Shown here: positions 11,858 to 24,309 of the stretch, piece after piece
How the letters are laid out: every line of letters starts with the position of its first letter
Numbering within the stretch: position 1 is the stretch's first letter
From: Epiperipatus broadwayi
Lineage: Eukaryota; Onychophora; Udeonychophora; Euonychophora; Peripatidae
Direction of reading: 5' to 3'
DNA: 64,000 bases
Assembly: GCA_028023455.1 (NCBI GenBank)
Contig: JAQFVV010006473.1
Coordinates: 1,166,702-1,230,701, forward strand
Program-made: the position numbers and the translations under genes
Notes under the pieces: model-generated
What the model was told of the DNA's origin: nothing
Database searches by the model: none
The model's input: the letters and a program-made list of their open reading frames with translations, nothing else

Positions 11858-14800
11858 GCCCTTTTGTATGGGTCACCATCTAATTTTGTGCTAATCTATT
11901 AAAAATTTTAAATTTAAGATATATTTGAATATGTGATGTTAATTTTGCTTATGGTAATATTTCAAAAGTTTTAATTAAAGCAATCTATGAGTATTTGATA
12001 TGTAAAATTGTGCTGATATTGAGAGAGACATTTTAAGTGATGATGATTATAATATATAGTTGGAAAAATGGCCATAATCAATACTGCATTAATATATTTA
12101 ATAAATAGGTATTTAAAGCTAAAAGTGTTTAAAAGACAAGTTAAAATTAAATGCATATATTTATTGTTGATAAAATAATATTATAAGAGAATATAAATAT
12201 TATTAATTATTGTAAGTACTGAAATAAAAGACTAATATTTGATTTTAATAATATTGGATAATTATTTTAAAATCTATTATAATATCTTATTTATTTAAAA
12301 AAAATATTTATTTTAAAAAAAATGCAATTGTTAGTTTATTTTTAGACGACGATAAGCGTTTCTTGGATTGTAGAGAACAGATGTTATTTAAATATACACA
12401 AACATGCTTGGAAGTTATTTAGCAAAGTTGCAAAGATATTTTAAAAATCATGTTATAAAATTTATAAAATAATACGTGAGCTATCATGAGATAAAAATAA
12501 AGATATTCAATGTAAAATATTAAATCTGATTTTAAAATATTGTTTTAAAAATATAACGTATAAAAAAAGACTTAGTGTATTTTAAATAGTCTTATAAAAG
12601 TTAAAATTAAAATCAAGTAGAATAATATATTTTTTTTAAAAGTGTTTAATAGATTTAAATAAACGATAAGAATTATTTAAAAATGTAATAATGTAATAAA
12701 TATTAAATATTAAATAAGTCATTATTTATTTTTAATTTTGTGTTGTTGGAAAATATGTAAATAAGCCAGCAAAGTTGATTGTTTAATCTACCAATCAAAT
12801 AGGAAGTTTCTTCCGGTATAAAAGCTCAGTTCAATTGTTAGGAGAGGACTTCGTGATTGAATTTTCAAGTTAATTGTGCTATTAAAAAAAATAGCTAAGT
12901 AAATTTATAGACGCTCTAAAATCATTTTTTTAAAATTACAAGAGTGTCGTTATAAATAATCTATAGTTTTAAATAATAGACATGCAGTGTTAATTTAAAT
13001 TTTCCTATCAATCGTCTCTAAATTGAAGCTCAATTTACATGCAAATGGTCATGGGAACATCATATATAGTGAAAATATATCGGAAACTTTATACTAGAGA
13101 TATGACAAACGCTGGATTAGTTTGGAAAGTTACGAGATGGAGAAAAGTAGTATTTTGGACAATATATAATTTTAAAAGCTAATTATTATTGACTATTAGA
13201 AAATAGATATTTTAAAGAATAAAATACTTCTTTATGAAGAAAGTATTTTTGCAAGCTATAAATTTGAATATATATCTTAAGTAAAGATATTAGAAATGAA
13301 AGTAGCTTTGAATGCTTGCCTTGTTAAGTTTTTATGTTTAAAAGACTGAATGTTGATAATTTTAAAGGCAAGTCAATTGAAATATAATTAGCTAAAAATC
13401 TTAATATAATAAAATTATTATATTGAAATAATTTAAACGCGGGTCGTTTATAGATAAAGAAGAGATTCTTACCTGGATATTTTGTTAAGAAATGTGCAAG
13501 TAATACGTGGACGTCCAAGTTAAATTTAAAATAATTAAATGATAATTTTTCATAAACTATAGTCTAATTTAAAATAATAACTTTTAAATAATATTCTTTA
13601 AGAACTGCATCCGGATCAGATAAACTATTTTAATTTTATTAACTTTTGTTTTGGTTTTAAAAGAACGTTTTCGTTTTTCATAAACTTTTAAAAAACACGT
13701 GGTGGACCGGAAACAGGAAATGGTGTTCTAGTGAATATGTGCCTACGATTAAAGAACTTTATGGTGGAAAAGAAAACATCGCTGGAGTCACGTAATATGA
13801 ACTCTGTTTTATTTATCTAATATAAAAATTAAATATTATTAATTTATTAAAATAAGATAGGTACATATCTTTAAATAATAACTAAAGTAATATAATAATT
13901 AATTGCATAAGTTTATCTTATAATTAATATAAAACGTAATATGTTAAAGAATGATTGTGTGTATAAATGTGATTTATTCTATGAAGCTGTAATTCCGAAG
14001 AATATTGGAAGATGGACTGTACATTAAATCATTATTGATGGTAAAATTATATAATAATAATTTTGATGTATTTAATATGTTTTTCTTTAGATCAACCGAA
14101 TGATATGTTAGTGTTGAATGGATGTATGAATATTTTAGAAAATACACACATTATATTGGCAGTAACAGTTTATTTAAATATGCATAATTTGAATTTATGA
14201 TATAAATATGATACAACATTACATAAAAAGCTTAGAAATAATTATATGATTCTTTCGTAAATAAATTTTGATTTTTATTTTTTATTATTATTATGTTGGA
14301 GTATTAAGATTATATTTATTATTCATATCGGTAATTATTTTATTTAAAAGTTAGGAAGAGATTTCAAAGTTTATATTTTATTATATTTTATTGGATAAAT
14401 TAAGTTAAGTTTTATGTAGAAGTTTATGTTTGAATTAAAGGTTTACTGAATATGATGAGGTATAAATAGTTTTGAATAATTAGTATTTATTTAAAGTAGA
14501 TGATTGTTTTTTTTTTGGAAAGTTTAAATAAGTTTTAAAGGATGTTTTGTAGATAGAAATTTATTAGGAAGGAGTAGTATAACACATGGATTAAAGTAAT
14601 AATTTCACACAGAAAAGAATCATAAAATTTATCTAATATAGTGCTTTATGAATTTGAAATTGATGAATAATTTAAATATTATTATTTTAACAGTACATAT
14701 ATATAATGCATATTTAATAAAAACATGTAGCATGAATTGCATTAAGTGAAATATAAAATTATAATCAATTATTTGTTATTACATTACAAAAATACATTGA

Positions 14801-16104
14801 TTTCTATATTATGCTATTAAAGTAATGTTGATAGTAAAGTAAACACATACTAATACATGATGAAATAGGTAGCAGTAATACTTAAGTGATGTAGCAATTT
14901 AATTAGCAAAGTTTAATTGTTTACATATGCTACATAAATATTGTTTACATAAATTTTCTATGTAATAATTGAGGTTTATTGATATTTATTTAAAGTCTAA
15001 GTTTTTAAAACATACTTCAATATTATTAGTATAGTATTTTAAAAGAATGTATAGATTATTTAATAGGAGTATGAGCTAATAACAGTGTAAACATTTTTTT
15101 GTATTATTATTTTCTTATTTTATTTTCTTTGTTTTCATAATTTTGAACTGTAAATATTGTAAATAAATTTTTAGTTGAAGTTAATGTAAATAAATTTGTT
15201 TAATTTGTTTTAAAAAGTGTGTCGAGTTCATTATTTTGCACCACAGCATTTGACAGCAGATAATTTGAAGAAACATAATATTTGCACAATGTGAATTTAT
15301 TAATATTATTTTAGAAATAAATACAATATTTTCCTGATTATCATTTATGAGAATTGATTGGCATTATTACATCATATTACAATGGTCATAGAGTAATTAT
15401 AATGCATAATATAAGAGTACAATATTATTTATTGCCACAGATTATTGAATTATAAGATTTTGATCTATTCCAAAATTAAGATGCTATATGAAAATAAAAG
15501 ATATACATATGATTATTTATTTAATGATTGATGATATATTAGAAATAGATAAGATTAGGTTATACTCTAAGATTGGTATTATAAATATTAAATAAGTTAG
15601 GTGTATTTAGGTTTGATATAAAATCCCATATCATACTTATTTACATGAGTTATCATTACTTTAAGATAATTAGAAGAACCTGAGATTATTTAATTATATT
15701 TTTAAAAATTAAAAGTTAAGATTTATTTATTTCATTATTATTAAAGATAGTTTATTTTATTTAAAAGCCATAAGAATGCTATAGAGGTAGTAGTAAGTTA
15801 GTAAGGAGGTGATAGTATTCTTATGCCATTGAGACAGTGTCTTAGGAGATATTGACTCAATGTAAATCTACTTATTGCTTTGTAACTTTACTTCACAGTC
15901 TCATGATTTTAATAAATACTTATTTAATTAGTACATACTATAGAAATATATTGATTTTGATAATTAATAATAAATTTAATTAGAATATAATAATATAAAA
16001 GTATATTAAAGATAGATATGTAAATTTTAACTAAGTATTATAATTTAATTAAGCTAGTCGTATTTCAAACTATATTATACATCGAGAAGTAAGGGTGCAA
16101 AGGG

Positions 16105-16105
<1 letters not shown>
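11855..16105. other. AT-rich DNA, no gene seen
   Basis: More than 4 kb with very high AT content, frequent stops in all frames and no recognisable protein. The only regulatory-looking spot is the CCAAT/TATA pair at 12791-12824. A short slightly GC-richer patch at 13690-13800 remains unexplained. Confidence 0.55.
12791..12824 (+). promoter_or_regulatory. Possible core promoter (CCAAT and TATA box)
   Basis: CCAAT at 12791-12795 and TATAAAAG at 12817-12824 lie in a short GC-richer patch. The sequence downstream shows no open frame, so any transcript would be non-coding or spliced. In AT-rich DNA such a pair can occur by chance. Confidence 0.2.

Positions 16106-16170
<65 letters not shown>
16106..16170. 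repeat. (AT)n microsatellite
   Basis: About 65 bases of pure alternating AT. Confidence 0.95.
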
Positions 16171-16172
<2 letters not shown>

Positions 16173-16803
16173 ATGCCAATATTTGTAAAAACAAATCCTA
16201 TAATATTTACCTATTCAGAATATAATTATATATTTATTAATTAACTCTATAGATTATTAAACTTAATAGCTATGTTTATTTTATCTTTCACACTTTGAAA
16301 TAAAGCAAGTAAAATCTAATTACAATAAATAGAATTCAAATCTATTATTGATACTTGTTCATGTTTGAGCTTTTGCCAAGTTAATCATAGTTACGTAGGC
16401 CTTATATAGGTGTTAGCTTTTATAGAACATCTTATACTTTAATTAAATAATAGCTATTTTATATTCATGACATTAATAATCAAACTTACATTTTATTCAA
16501 CATTTAAATAGAAAAGTTTTAATAAGTATACTTATCAAATATCAATAAATTCTTTTTAAATGAAAACATTTCATGTGAACATTTTATAGAGGTAATGTAC
16601 TTGCATAATTTCCATAGATATTTCCATTGATATTTTGCAAAACGAATTTACTATTAACATAACTTCATGTTATTTATAAATAACTTTATTGAAAAACCAT
16701 ATGTAATAATGATACAATTATAAATCAAAAATAATAGTTATCCATGTTACTCAGGCAACCAGATGTTCTGATGTGGTCACTGGTGTTGTTTAATACAGCT
16801 TAA

Positions 16804-17490
16804 TCAGGCTCCACATGTTGTCAAGAATCTGGATGAGATTATTCTGTCCTTATGGTGAAATTCCTTCAGCTTGGAAATAAATGTGTTTTCAGGCTTGGGA
16901 TGAGGAAAGGTAAACTTGTTGCGATATCTGGCCATCCAGATGGCATAAGTGATAAAAGTTGAGAGTCTTGTGGTGACATAATCCCTGGACAGGAAGCAGC
17001 TCTTAATATTTAAGATTTTGTTCAGGGAAATGTGACAGTAGTGTGTAATGAAAGTTCTGATTTTGTCATATGCTGGGTAATTATTTATCATGTGATCAAA
17101 GGTTTCACAGGTTCTATGGCAGTTGTGACATGTAGGATCTATATTTTTGAGGAATCTCCTGTAGTGCAGGAACCAGTTAGTCTGGAGTGAATTCAGGTTG
17201 ATTTTCACTAGAAAGTCCAGGAACCTTGGCTCCAGCTTGAGATGCCTGAAAAAGCTGGTGACCACCTGATTGTTACCACCAAGGTAAGGAATGCTAGAGT
17301 TTTGTGTGGGAAATAGCAGGTTATGAGCATCCCAAATAGAAATTTTTTGTCTGAATCCTAGGGTAGAGTGGCCATTGTGAGTGAGAAGGTAGTCAAGTAT
17401 GAAGATGGAGGTCTGCCTGATGGAATGACTGGTTGTTACACTACAATCTGGGGAAATTTCTTTTGGAGGATGTGGATCAGAGAGTGGCAC
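16804..17490 (-). pseudogene. LINE ORF2 C-terminal part with zinc-finger-like motif
   Basis: A 228-residue open frame. Near the middle it has a CHNC pair, then ETFDH with the conserved Glu-Thr and His. The final Cys of the usual C-x2-C, ET, H, C pattern of the zf-RVT tail appears replaced (YPAY). The flanking sequence, rich in Phe, Trp and basic residues, is typical of this tail, which helps LINE reverse transcriptases hold their RNA. It ends near 16804; the 3' end of the element is not obvious. Confidence 0.65.
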
Positions 17491-17566
17491 TTTTGATAAT
17501 ATATAGAAAAAGTTGTGTGCAATGACATACCATTATTTTTACTATGTCGCTGCATGCGTTAAATTC

Positions 17567-18214
17567 CTATGGCCACTGTTTTACCATTCCATAAAAGCGT
17601 GCACAGATTCGGTTGATTTTTGTGTTGAAAGTCTTTGTCATGTTAATTATGGGTAGATAGTAGCCAATCTTTGCAATTACCTTGATATTGAGGAGAGATA
17701 TTTTCCCTTGCAATGATAAATAAACCTTGGCAAGGTTTTTAACTGTGTTGGTGGTGGCTTCAATGATGGAATTCTGTATTTGTATCAACATGGCTTGTGG
17801 TGACTTGTATATGGGAAACCACAAAAAGTTTTGGGGATCTGCTGAGAAAGGCAATGAGATCTTCTTGTCGGTGTTGATTTTCCAGGCCGATGATTTGTTA
17901 AGGTTGAAGGAAAGTTTAGAGGATTTGGAAAATTTTGTGATTATTTGGATGAGGGTTTTTAGATATTTTTGGGAGTGTAGGCTGACAAGTACATTACCCA
18001 TGTAGGAAAATGCTTTACAGTGTTTCTTCAGCTGGGGTATATAAATTTCTGGCAGTCCTGCTTCAATCTGTTTAAAAAGGGGATTTAAATAGAGTATAAA
18101 TAGGAGACCACTAAGTTGAGATTCTTGAGGTATGGATCTTGAAGGAATAAAACCATCTGGGAAAAAACCATTCAGGAAAATGTGGACCAATCTGTTATCT
18201 AGTAGATTGTCCAA
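17567..18214 (-). pseudogene. LINE reverse transcriptase, palm and thumb part
   Basis: A 215-residue open frame holding the second half of the RT. IPQESQLSGLLFILYLNPL is the clear relative of the usual 'GxPQGSPLSPLLF' block. The following catalytic box reads FSYMGNVLV where FxYADDxxL is expected, so both catalytic aspartates are lost. Further on, SLQGKISLLNIKVIAKIGYY matches the thumb-region block of L1-type elements. It abuts the upstream frame at 18218 and was one reading frame with it before a stop. The frame at 17727-18005 on the other strand is a shadow. Confidence 0.8.
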
Positions 18215-18217
18215 TAT

Positions 18218-18562
18218 CTAAATGATTTGAGGAGGGATGTCTAGTGCTGACAGGCAATTGAGCAGGATGTTGACATCTACTGAATCAAATGCCTCAGACA
18301 TGTCTAGCTGAATGGCAATGTGTTTGTATAGATTTTTGGATCTGATATGATCACAGAGGATTTTTACCTCCCCAATTGCAGAGAGTGTGGATGAACCCTT
18401 CTTTGCAAATTGCAACTGGGGTATGTTGTCCAGAATAATATCTTGTATTTTCTCCTTGATCACCCCTTCAAGGACCTTAAACAGAATTGGGGTCATGGAG
18501 ATTGGTCTTATGCTAGATAGAGCAGATGGGTCCTGGTTTTTCTTAAGGAAGGGGACCATCAC
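18218..18562 (-). pseudogene. LINE reverse transcriptase, fingers part
   Basis: A 114-residue open frame with the first RT blocks: PFLKKNQDPSALSSIRPIS, then KVLEGVI, then QFAKKGSSTLSAI, and the first catalytic block LDMSEAFDSVD, in which the first active-site Asp (LDxSxAFD) is kept. It leads directly into the next frame at 18214. Confidence 0.85.
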
Positions 18563-18769
18563 TATGGGATGAAGTTTAGGGATAGTTTTTTTTTGCTGTT
18601 TGAAAGATGTTTAATTAGTTTTAATACTATGGGAGCTGTGAAATTCTCAAGGTGCATAAGTATGAACTTTGGGATGCCTTGTAGTCCTGGATGAACATTG
18701 GAAGGTAGGGTGATCAAGCAGTTTTTAATGTTTGATATTCTTATTCCATGTTCATTGTTTTGTGATGTC

Positions 18770-19241
18770 TCATGCCACTGATTTGTGGGATAGGAAACAG
18801 AGTTTTACAGGCAGTTTTTGAAATATGACTATTTGTATAAGCATTTGATTGCCAGAGGTATGGCTACCACCGATGAGGAGGGACAAATACGTTTTTAATT
18901 TCTTCCTTGCCCCCAGAGCCCATCTGAGATAGCCATGTATCCAGCAGTGTTGGCCAGGTATGTATAGCCCAGCATTCTTTGTTGCTATTATTTCAGCAAT
19001 CACAGCTTGTTTCTGCTTGTACTGTGTTTTAAGTAATAGGAGGTTGTCTATAATACCATCACTTGAGAAATTTTTTAATCCTATGGTGTAGCAGATCAAG
19101 CTCATTCATAAAGGTTGTTAACCCTTTATGTTTTTTGGTGTGCTGTATGATTACAGTTTGGAGGATGCCTGTGAAGGTGAACCAGGCCTCCTCTGCATTT
19201 ATGTTAAGAATGTCAATTTTTTTCAAAGAGTATGTAGGCAT
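18770..19241 (-). pseudogene. LINE linker between endonuclease and RT
   Basis: Two overlapping minus-strand frames (19241-19059 and 18770-19105). They are helical, with Lys/Gln-rich sequence, as is usual between endonuclease and RT. No catalytic motif. The frame on the plus strand at 19063-19245 is a shadow. Confidence 0.5.
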
Positions 19242-19309
19242 CTGAGAAAACAGCTTCCGTGGCAGTGGCTTTAGTTATAATTCTGATTGTCTTATTGAAG
19301 TCTATGGGA

Positions 19310-19460
19310 GTATAGCAGTCCAGATCTAGAGATGCTATCAGGGCAAGATTGTCTGAGAAGGGAATGGGTTAAATCTTGGCTTCCAAACCATAGTGCAGCT
19401 CTGAGGTGTAAAACATTAGGTCAATCAGCATTCTAGAGCTCTTCGTATAGAATGACTATG
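19310..19460 (-). pseudogene. LINE endonuclease, C-terminal end
   Basis: Translation of the minus strand gives SSRMLIDLMF, then after one in-frame stop PIPFSDNLALIASLDL. This matches the last two blocks of LINE apurinic-type endonucleases, 'SRIDxI' and 'SDHxxI'. The catalytic His of SDH is Asn here. The two blocks sit about 20 codons apart, as in the family. Confidence 0.65.
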
Positions 19461-20053
19461 CATCCACAGAGAAGAAACTTCATGTTGTGTCTTGAATATT
19501 TTTCAGTTGTTGTTAACATTAAGCTAAAACCCTATATACACACAATTAATTTACAACAATCTATTAACAAAAAATATTACAAAGCATAAAAATATTGAAT
19601 CTTTTCATAAGATTTCATAGGCATAAAAATATTAATCCTAGACATTTCTGAAAATTTATAATGGATCATAATTCACAGAAACATATTAAGAAATAAGAAA
19701 CTTTAAATATATATATTGTACCGGTATAAATCCACCACGCTTACTCATACACAGTACCCGAGTTCAAACCCAGTCCACGTTTAAGAATAAATTCCAAACG
19801 CCAACTAATTCAAACCCAAACCCCGGTATGACTAACCGTGATGCTTTATACCAGCCGGGGTTATCCCTTTTCTAGCTCAGCTCAGAACATAGACTAATTC
19901 TTACAGTTAATGATATATAGATTTATTAGACTCTAGATACTGGAACGGTCATTCATGTAACGTATATATTTAAGTTGCCAATACAGACAGACAGTGGCTA
20001 AATAAACTTAGAGAGTAATAAGGTGGAGGACACAAAAATTTAGATTAAATAAA

Positions 20054-20160
20054 GTGTTTAATAAGCCAAATATAAAGCATATAAATATAGTGTTAAATAA
20101 GACCAATAGAAAGCACATAAATGTAGTGTTATATAATAACAATAGACAGCATATAATATA
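20054..20160. repeat. 36-bp tandem repeat, three copies
   Basis: Each unit starts GTGTTAAATAAG or a close variant. Lengths are 36, 36 and 35 bp. Confidence 0.85.
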
Positions 20161-20391
20161 GTGTTATACAGTACGGTAAGACTTCATAAATCCTCTTGTA
20201 TTTGGCTACTAGTCTTTAGTGAACGTTTTATTTAATGAACAAACTCATGCCAATAGCTGTGTGATTGAAGGATTGACGGGTGGTTAAAAGAATCAGAGTA
20301 TTAGAGGATTGGAAAAAATATTTATCTAAAGATTTTTGTTTACTTATTTTATTTGAATAGGCTCGAGCCAGAACGTAGACGAACAGTGGGG

Positions 20392-20511
20392 GTGGTTTTA
20401 TATAAATACGACATAAGAGATAGATGTACTGGTGGTTTTATATAAATACGACATGGAAGATAGATGAACTGGTGGTTTTATATAATTACGACATGGAAGA
20501 TAGATGAACTG
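20392..20511. repeat. 40-bp tandem repeat, three copies
   Basis: Units start GTGGTTTTATATAAATACGA and end in GAACTG or TACTG. Three full units are followed by the first bases of a fourth. Copies 2 and 3 differ by one base. Confidence 0.9.
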
Positions 20512-21926
20512 GTGGTTGCCTATATTCAAGAGCCCTACAGTAATCAATTGCGGTGCATTAACGGAATACCGGACGGCTTGTACTTTGACAAGGCTTAATG
20601 CCCCCAAGTAGCTCCAGGACACGACAACCAGCCGGGATCATTTCGAACCCCGGTGATCCAAGAGATTACCGGGAAAGAAAAACTGCTTTCATTCCCCAAT
20701 GGTAGTATGGCGAGACGCTAACTTCAGCGAAGGAAAGGCATTGCCACAGACATCACGGACGAGAACTTGAAATGGATTTTTTAAAGAAATTATATAAAAC
20801 CTGGAAACTATTTGTCTGTTTCTACGCCACAGGCTGAGATCCTTACCCCAATAAAATGTAGCGGACTTAAACTGACGGTGACAACAATAATTAGTTAAAT
20901 TTACTCTGAAACTCTAACCCTTCGGGTTAACAGGCGGTAGCGATAGTATCAAATTATTCAGTGAATTATTTCTCATATTATACATAACATTAATGAACAC
21001 TTTGAAACTATTATATATATATTTAATATTGAAACTTAGATTGTAATTTTATAACAACTTAACATAGAATAATAAAGTGACTTAACATTTATCAACTCGG
21101 AATGTGAAAGAATATTTAATTCAGAAAATGAAATTACTTTTAAAATTAAATTGATCACTATTACACACTAGTTTACACAGAATTGGAAATATTACTATTG
21201 GCAATGTTTGTCCATGAAATAAGCAACATAAGAAAATATAAATGCATTCAGTTGAAATATTATTACTATTAATTACAATTTTATAAATGATTTCTAAAGA
21301 CTAGAGCAGAGGATTAAAAAAAAAAGAAAAAGAAAATTTACTGACAGGTTAAATAATAGCATTATAAATGACATAAAAACTTACATGTGATTTGTTTGAT
21401 TGATAACATTAAGCACGGAAGAAAATTAAAGTTCGTGTAACAAAGTTACTATTCTTTCTTCATCCTGCTTGGCTTGTGACGAACGTAGGCGCGCATTTTT
21501 GAAAGTTATTTGTAAGGCATAGCTAATTTAGAGGTTGGAAGTTGGAAATTGTGAGTTACGTGAAACATGATCAAACAGCGGCACGAGGATCCATATTGGC
21601 GGGCAGAGACCAGCTCCTGGCCCTTAGCCCATCAACATTGCGATTCACTGGTAAACTTCTTAATAATAATGTTTGAATTATACTCAACTGCTGTGTTGTC
21701 TCGAGACTACTTCTCTCACACACGACAAAAGTTAGAATGTAAGTTTTTTTCTAAAATAGCCACTGCTGACCTTTCCGACTTGTTTTTATTTTAGGCTCCG
21801 CCTACTTTCTCTAGCCTCTAGCGATGCAGCTTGACCAACAATCAATTATCTGTTTTTAGCAATCTTTTAATTTAATATGCCATTTTTAAATCGATACATT
21901 AATTACATATAAAAATTCCTTACTAA

Positions 21927-21951
21927 TTCAGACGTGACGCTCTTCCGATCT
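21927..21951 (+). other. Illumina adapter-like sequence, probable assembly artefact
   Basis: TTCAGACGTG is followed at once by ACGCTCTTCCGATCT. The first part matches the inner Read 2 adapter and the second the inner Read 1 adapter end; the whole differs from the Read 2 adapter by one small indel. It stands out as GC-rich in AT-rich sequence. A natural origin is very unlikely. Confidence 0.85.
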
Positions 21952-22282
21952 GAACATTTGTGCAATTAGATTTTAATTAAAAACACTGATCAAAGGAATG
22001 TGATTTTTGATCAGTATTTTTAAACGACTTTATACAATTTTAAAACTAAAATTTAAAACAAATACTCCCGCACTGAAACTTTAAATTAAATGATATAAAT
22101 TCACAAACCACGCACACACAAATATTATTTCATGGTTTGTGACATTTATATACGGAAACTTTACATATTTATTTATAAACTATAGAATATATAACTAATT
22201 TATATTATAACTTAAAATAGACAAAATCTCACTGCGGGCGAACAGTGGTTCGAATTACCGTACATAAAAACACCTGAAACGA
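21952..22282. other. AT-rich DNA between the two adapter-like sites
   Basis: Short inverted repeats occur at 21981-22023 (ACTGATCAAA and TTTGATCAGT) and 22101-22142 (CACAAACCA and TGGTTTGTG). No gene seen. Confidence 0.5.
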
Positions 22283-22300
22283 AGATCGGTTCTCCGATCT
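22283..22300. other. Second adapter-like site in a fold-back
   Basis: AGATCGG and TCCGATCT face each other across three bases. The flanks TGAAACG and CGTTTCA continue the inverted match. AGATCGG and CCGATCT are the two strands of the Illumina adapter end. It lies about 350 bases from the first site. Confidence 0.5.
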
Positions 22301-22417
22301 GTCCGTTTCAATATATATATATAATAAAGGGACTCCACCTTTATAGTTAAAAGATTGCATTGAAAACAGTTTGAAATTGTTGATTGTTATTATATTGGTT
22401 TTGTTTAAGTGTTGATT

Positions 22418-22420
<3 letters not shown>

Positions 22421-22466
<46 letters not shown>
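22421..22466. repeat. (AT)n microsatellite
   Basis: Pure alternating AT. Confidence 0.95.
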
Positions 22467-22471
<5 letters not shown>

Positions 22472-22767
22472 GCAAATAAAAAAGATTTAAAGAATCTTTA
22501 TTATTAAAATTTTATGATTTTAAAGCAATTAATTTATTAAAAAGTTATTTTAATATTAAGGGTGGATGAAAAGTAAATGGAATTGTGGGTAATATTCAGT
22601 ATAAATATGTTGCTATTTTGTATTTTGTTTACACTTGAGAAGTCTGTTTGTAGCAGTCAAACCATTGCTAGTGTTTTATATTTTATTTTCTTGGTTAGTC
22701 TGGTTGAGTTTTGGATTTAGTGTAATTTATATATATATTGGATTTAGTGTAATTTATATATATATAT

Positions 22768-23000
22768 GATTACTAGATGGAGTTTACCAATAGCTCTAAA
22801 CAAGTTTTATTTTTATAAGTGTCACAAGAGAAATAATTCAAAATCTTTATTGTTAAGTCCCTACCTGTAGACCAATTGGTTTTAAGCTTATGGCTCACCT
22901 CATTGTAGGGCTCAGACTCTAGAAACTAGATCTAAAATACTAACTGAAAAGTCGGCACTTATAACACACAATTCTATCAATCTGAAAGTCTGAACTTTTC
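22768..23000 (+). repeat. Dispersed repeat with GATTACTAGATGG edge, copy 1
   Basis: It begins GATTACTAGATGGAG directly after an (AT)n tract. The same start follows another (AT)n tract at 35911, and both continue with TTTACCAATAGC, an AAGTTTTATTT-like or AAGCTTTATTT-like run and further similar words. Upstream, a 27-base unit ending in TATATATA is doubled at 22711-22766. Identity of the element is unknown. Confidence 0.55.
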
Positions 23001-23044
23001 AGACACATAAATGTCTTCAAATTCAGCTTTTCAAAACAGATAGC

Positions 23045-23348
<304 letters not shown>

Positions 23349-24309
23349 GGTTTAAAAAGCTGGATATATATATATATAATAGAACCATAAAATTATCCAA
23401 TTGATACATAAAAGATATGATTCTTTTAGAAAAAAAATAGAATTAATATAACAACAAAATTGGTCAAGTTAAAACATAAATTAATATTTAATTCTAAATT
23501 CTTATAACATACAGTTATGTATAATTATAATGTTCTTGTATAAGTATTCACTGTTTATTTACAAATGACATTAAAATGTAATCTCATGCTTTCTCATCAT
23601 TTAAGTTGAATAAAACATTTTTTTATTTTTATTTCAGTAATTTTGATACCAATACCACAAATATTTTCTTAATTATTTTCAAAATATAATATTTTGTTAA
23701 AGTCTTCATTTGCAAAGTATTTAATGTAAACATACTCAAGCTTACAACATGGCATTTTTAAACTCACAGGCTTATGATTTTTCTTGTACAGACACTGCCC
23801 CAGACAAACTACCTGGCTGTCAATTGTTGTTCTTTTTATTAATGTTTAGCTTCTATTAACTTGATAATAAAAGTCATAGGGTTATTAAAGTTCGTCAAAA
23901 AAGAGTTGATGCACTGACTGTAAAAATTAGAAATATACTATTGTAATATGATATAACTTTCATTACAGACATTGACATAAGTTCTGAGGCTGAGTTAAAA
24001 ATTTATCTCCACACTTTAAATATTATTTAGAGCTATTGTTGGCATTTACATTTACATACTTTACATTATTTAGTAAAGTAAAATATAACATAGATAATCA
24101 GTTTTTATATTAATATTGTTTTTATTTATTTCTTTACATACATATATACAAATAAAATTAAAAATTATTTTAGTAACAATAAAAATAATAAATGTACTGG
24201 TAATTAACTATTATATACAATATTTCAATCTGAAGAAATACTTTTGGTTATTTTTTTAACCCCCCTCAACTGCCATTAAATCTAAAATCAATGGAAGCAA
24301 ACATCAATT
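23349..24309. other. AT-rich DNA, no gene seen
   Basis: No open frame, RNA gene or repeat that I recognise. Confidence 0.6.

Larger units (their letters stand above)
16804..19460 (-). mobile_element. LINE (L1/Tx1-type non-LTR retrotransposon), 5'-truncated
   Basis: Read on the minus strand, remnants appear in LINE order: the end of an apurinic-type endonuclease (19440-19320), a linker, a reverse transcriptase (18562-17567) and a cysteine/histidine motif near the C terminus (17490-16804). The region is visibly GC-richer than its surroundings, as expected of a transferred or recently inserted sequence. Stops and frameshifts break it into at least five frames, and catalytic residues are lost. 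The N-terminal half of the endonuclease is missing, which fits 5' truncation. The clade call rests on the endonuclease type, the 'SLQGKISLLN' stretch after RT and the zinc-finger tail, and is moderate. Confidence 0.8.
19717..21830. repeat. GC-richer unclassified repeat, LTR-like left end
   Basis: The left edge TGTACCGG follows a short (AT)n tract. The same edge occurs at 48869 after another (AT)n tract, and the next ~250 bases are similar in both places (for example AAACTCCAGGCGCCAGCTA against AAATTCCAAACGCCAACTA). On the minus strand the edge reads CCGGTACA, which would suit the end of an LTR. Inside are tandem arrays of 36 bp and 40 bp. The stretches 20520-20940 and 21440-21830 are markedly GC-richer than the window. 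I found no coding domain. Confidence 0.45.

Noticed and set aside
20392-20511. CRISPR-like array
   Set aside because: The units are directly adjacent, with no unique spacers between them, and the context is eukaryotic.
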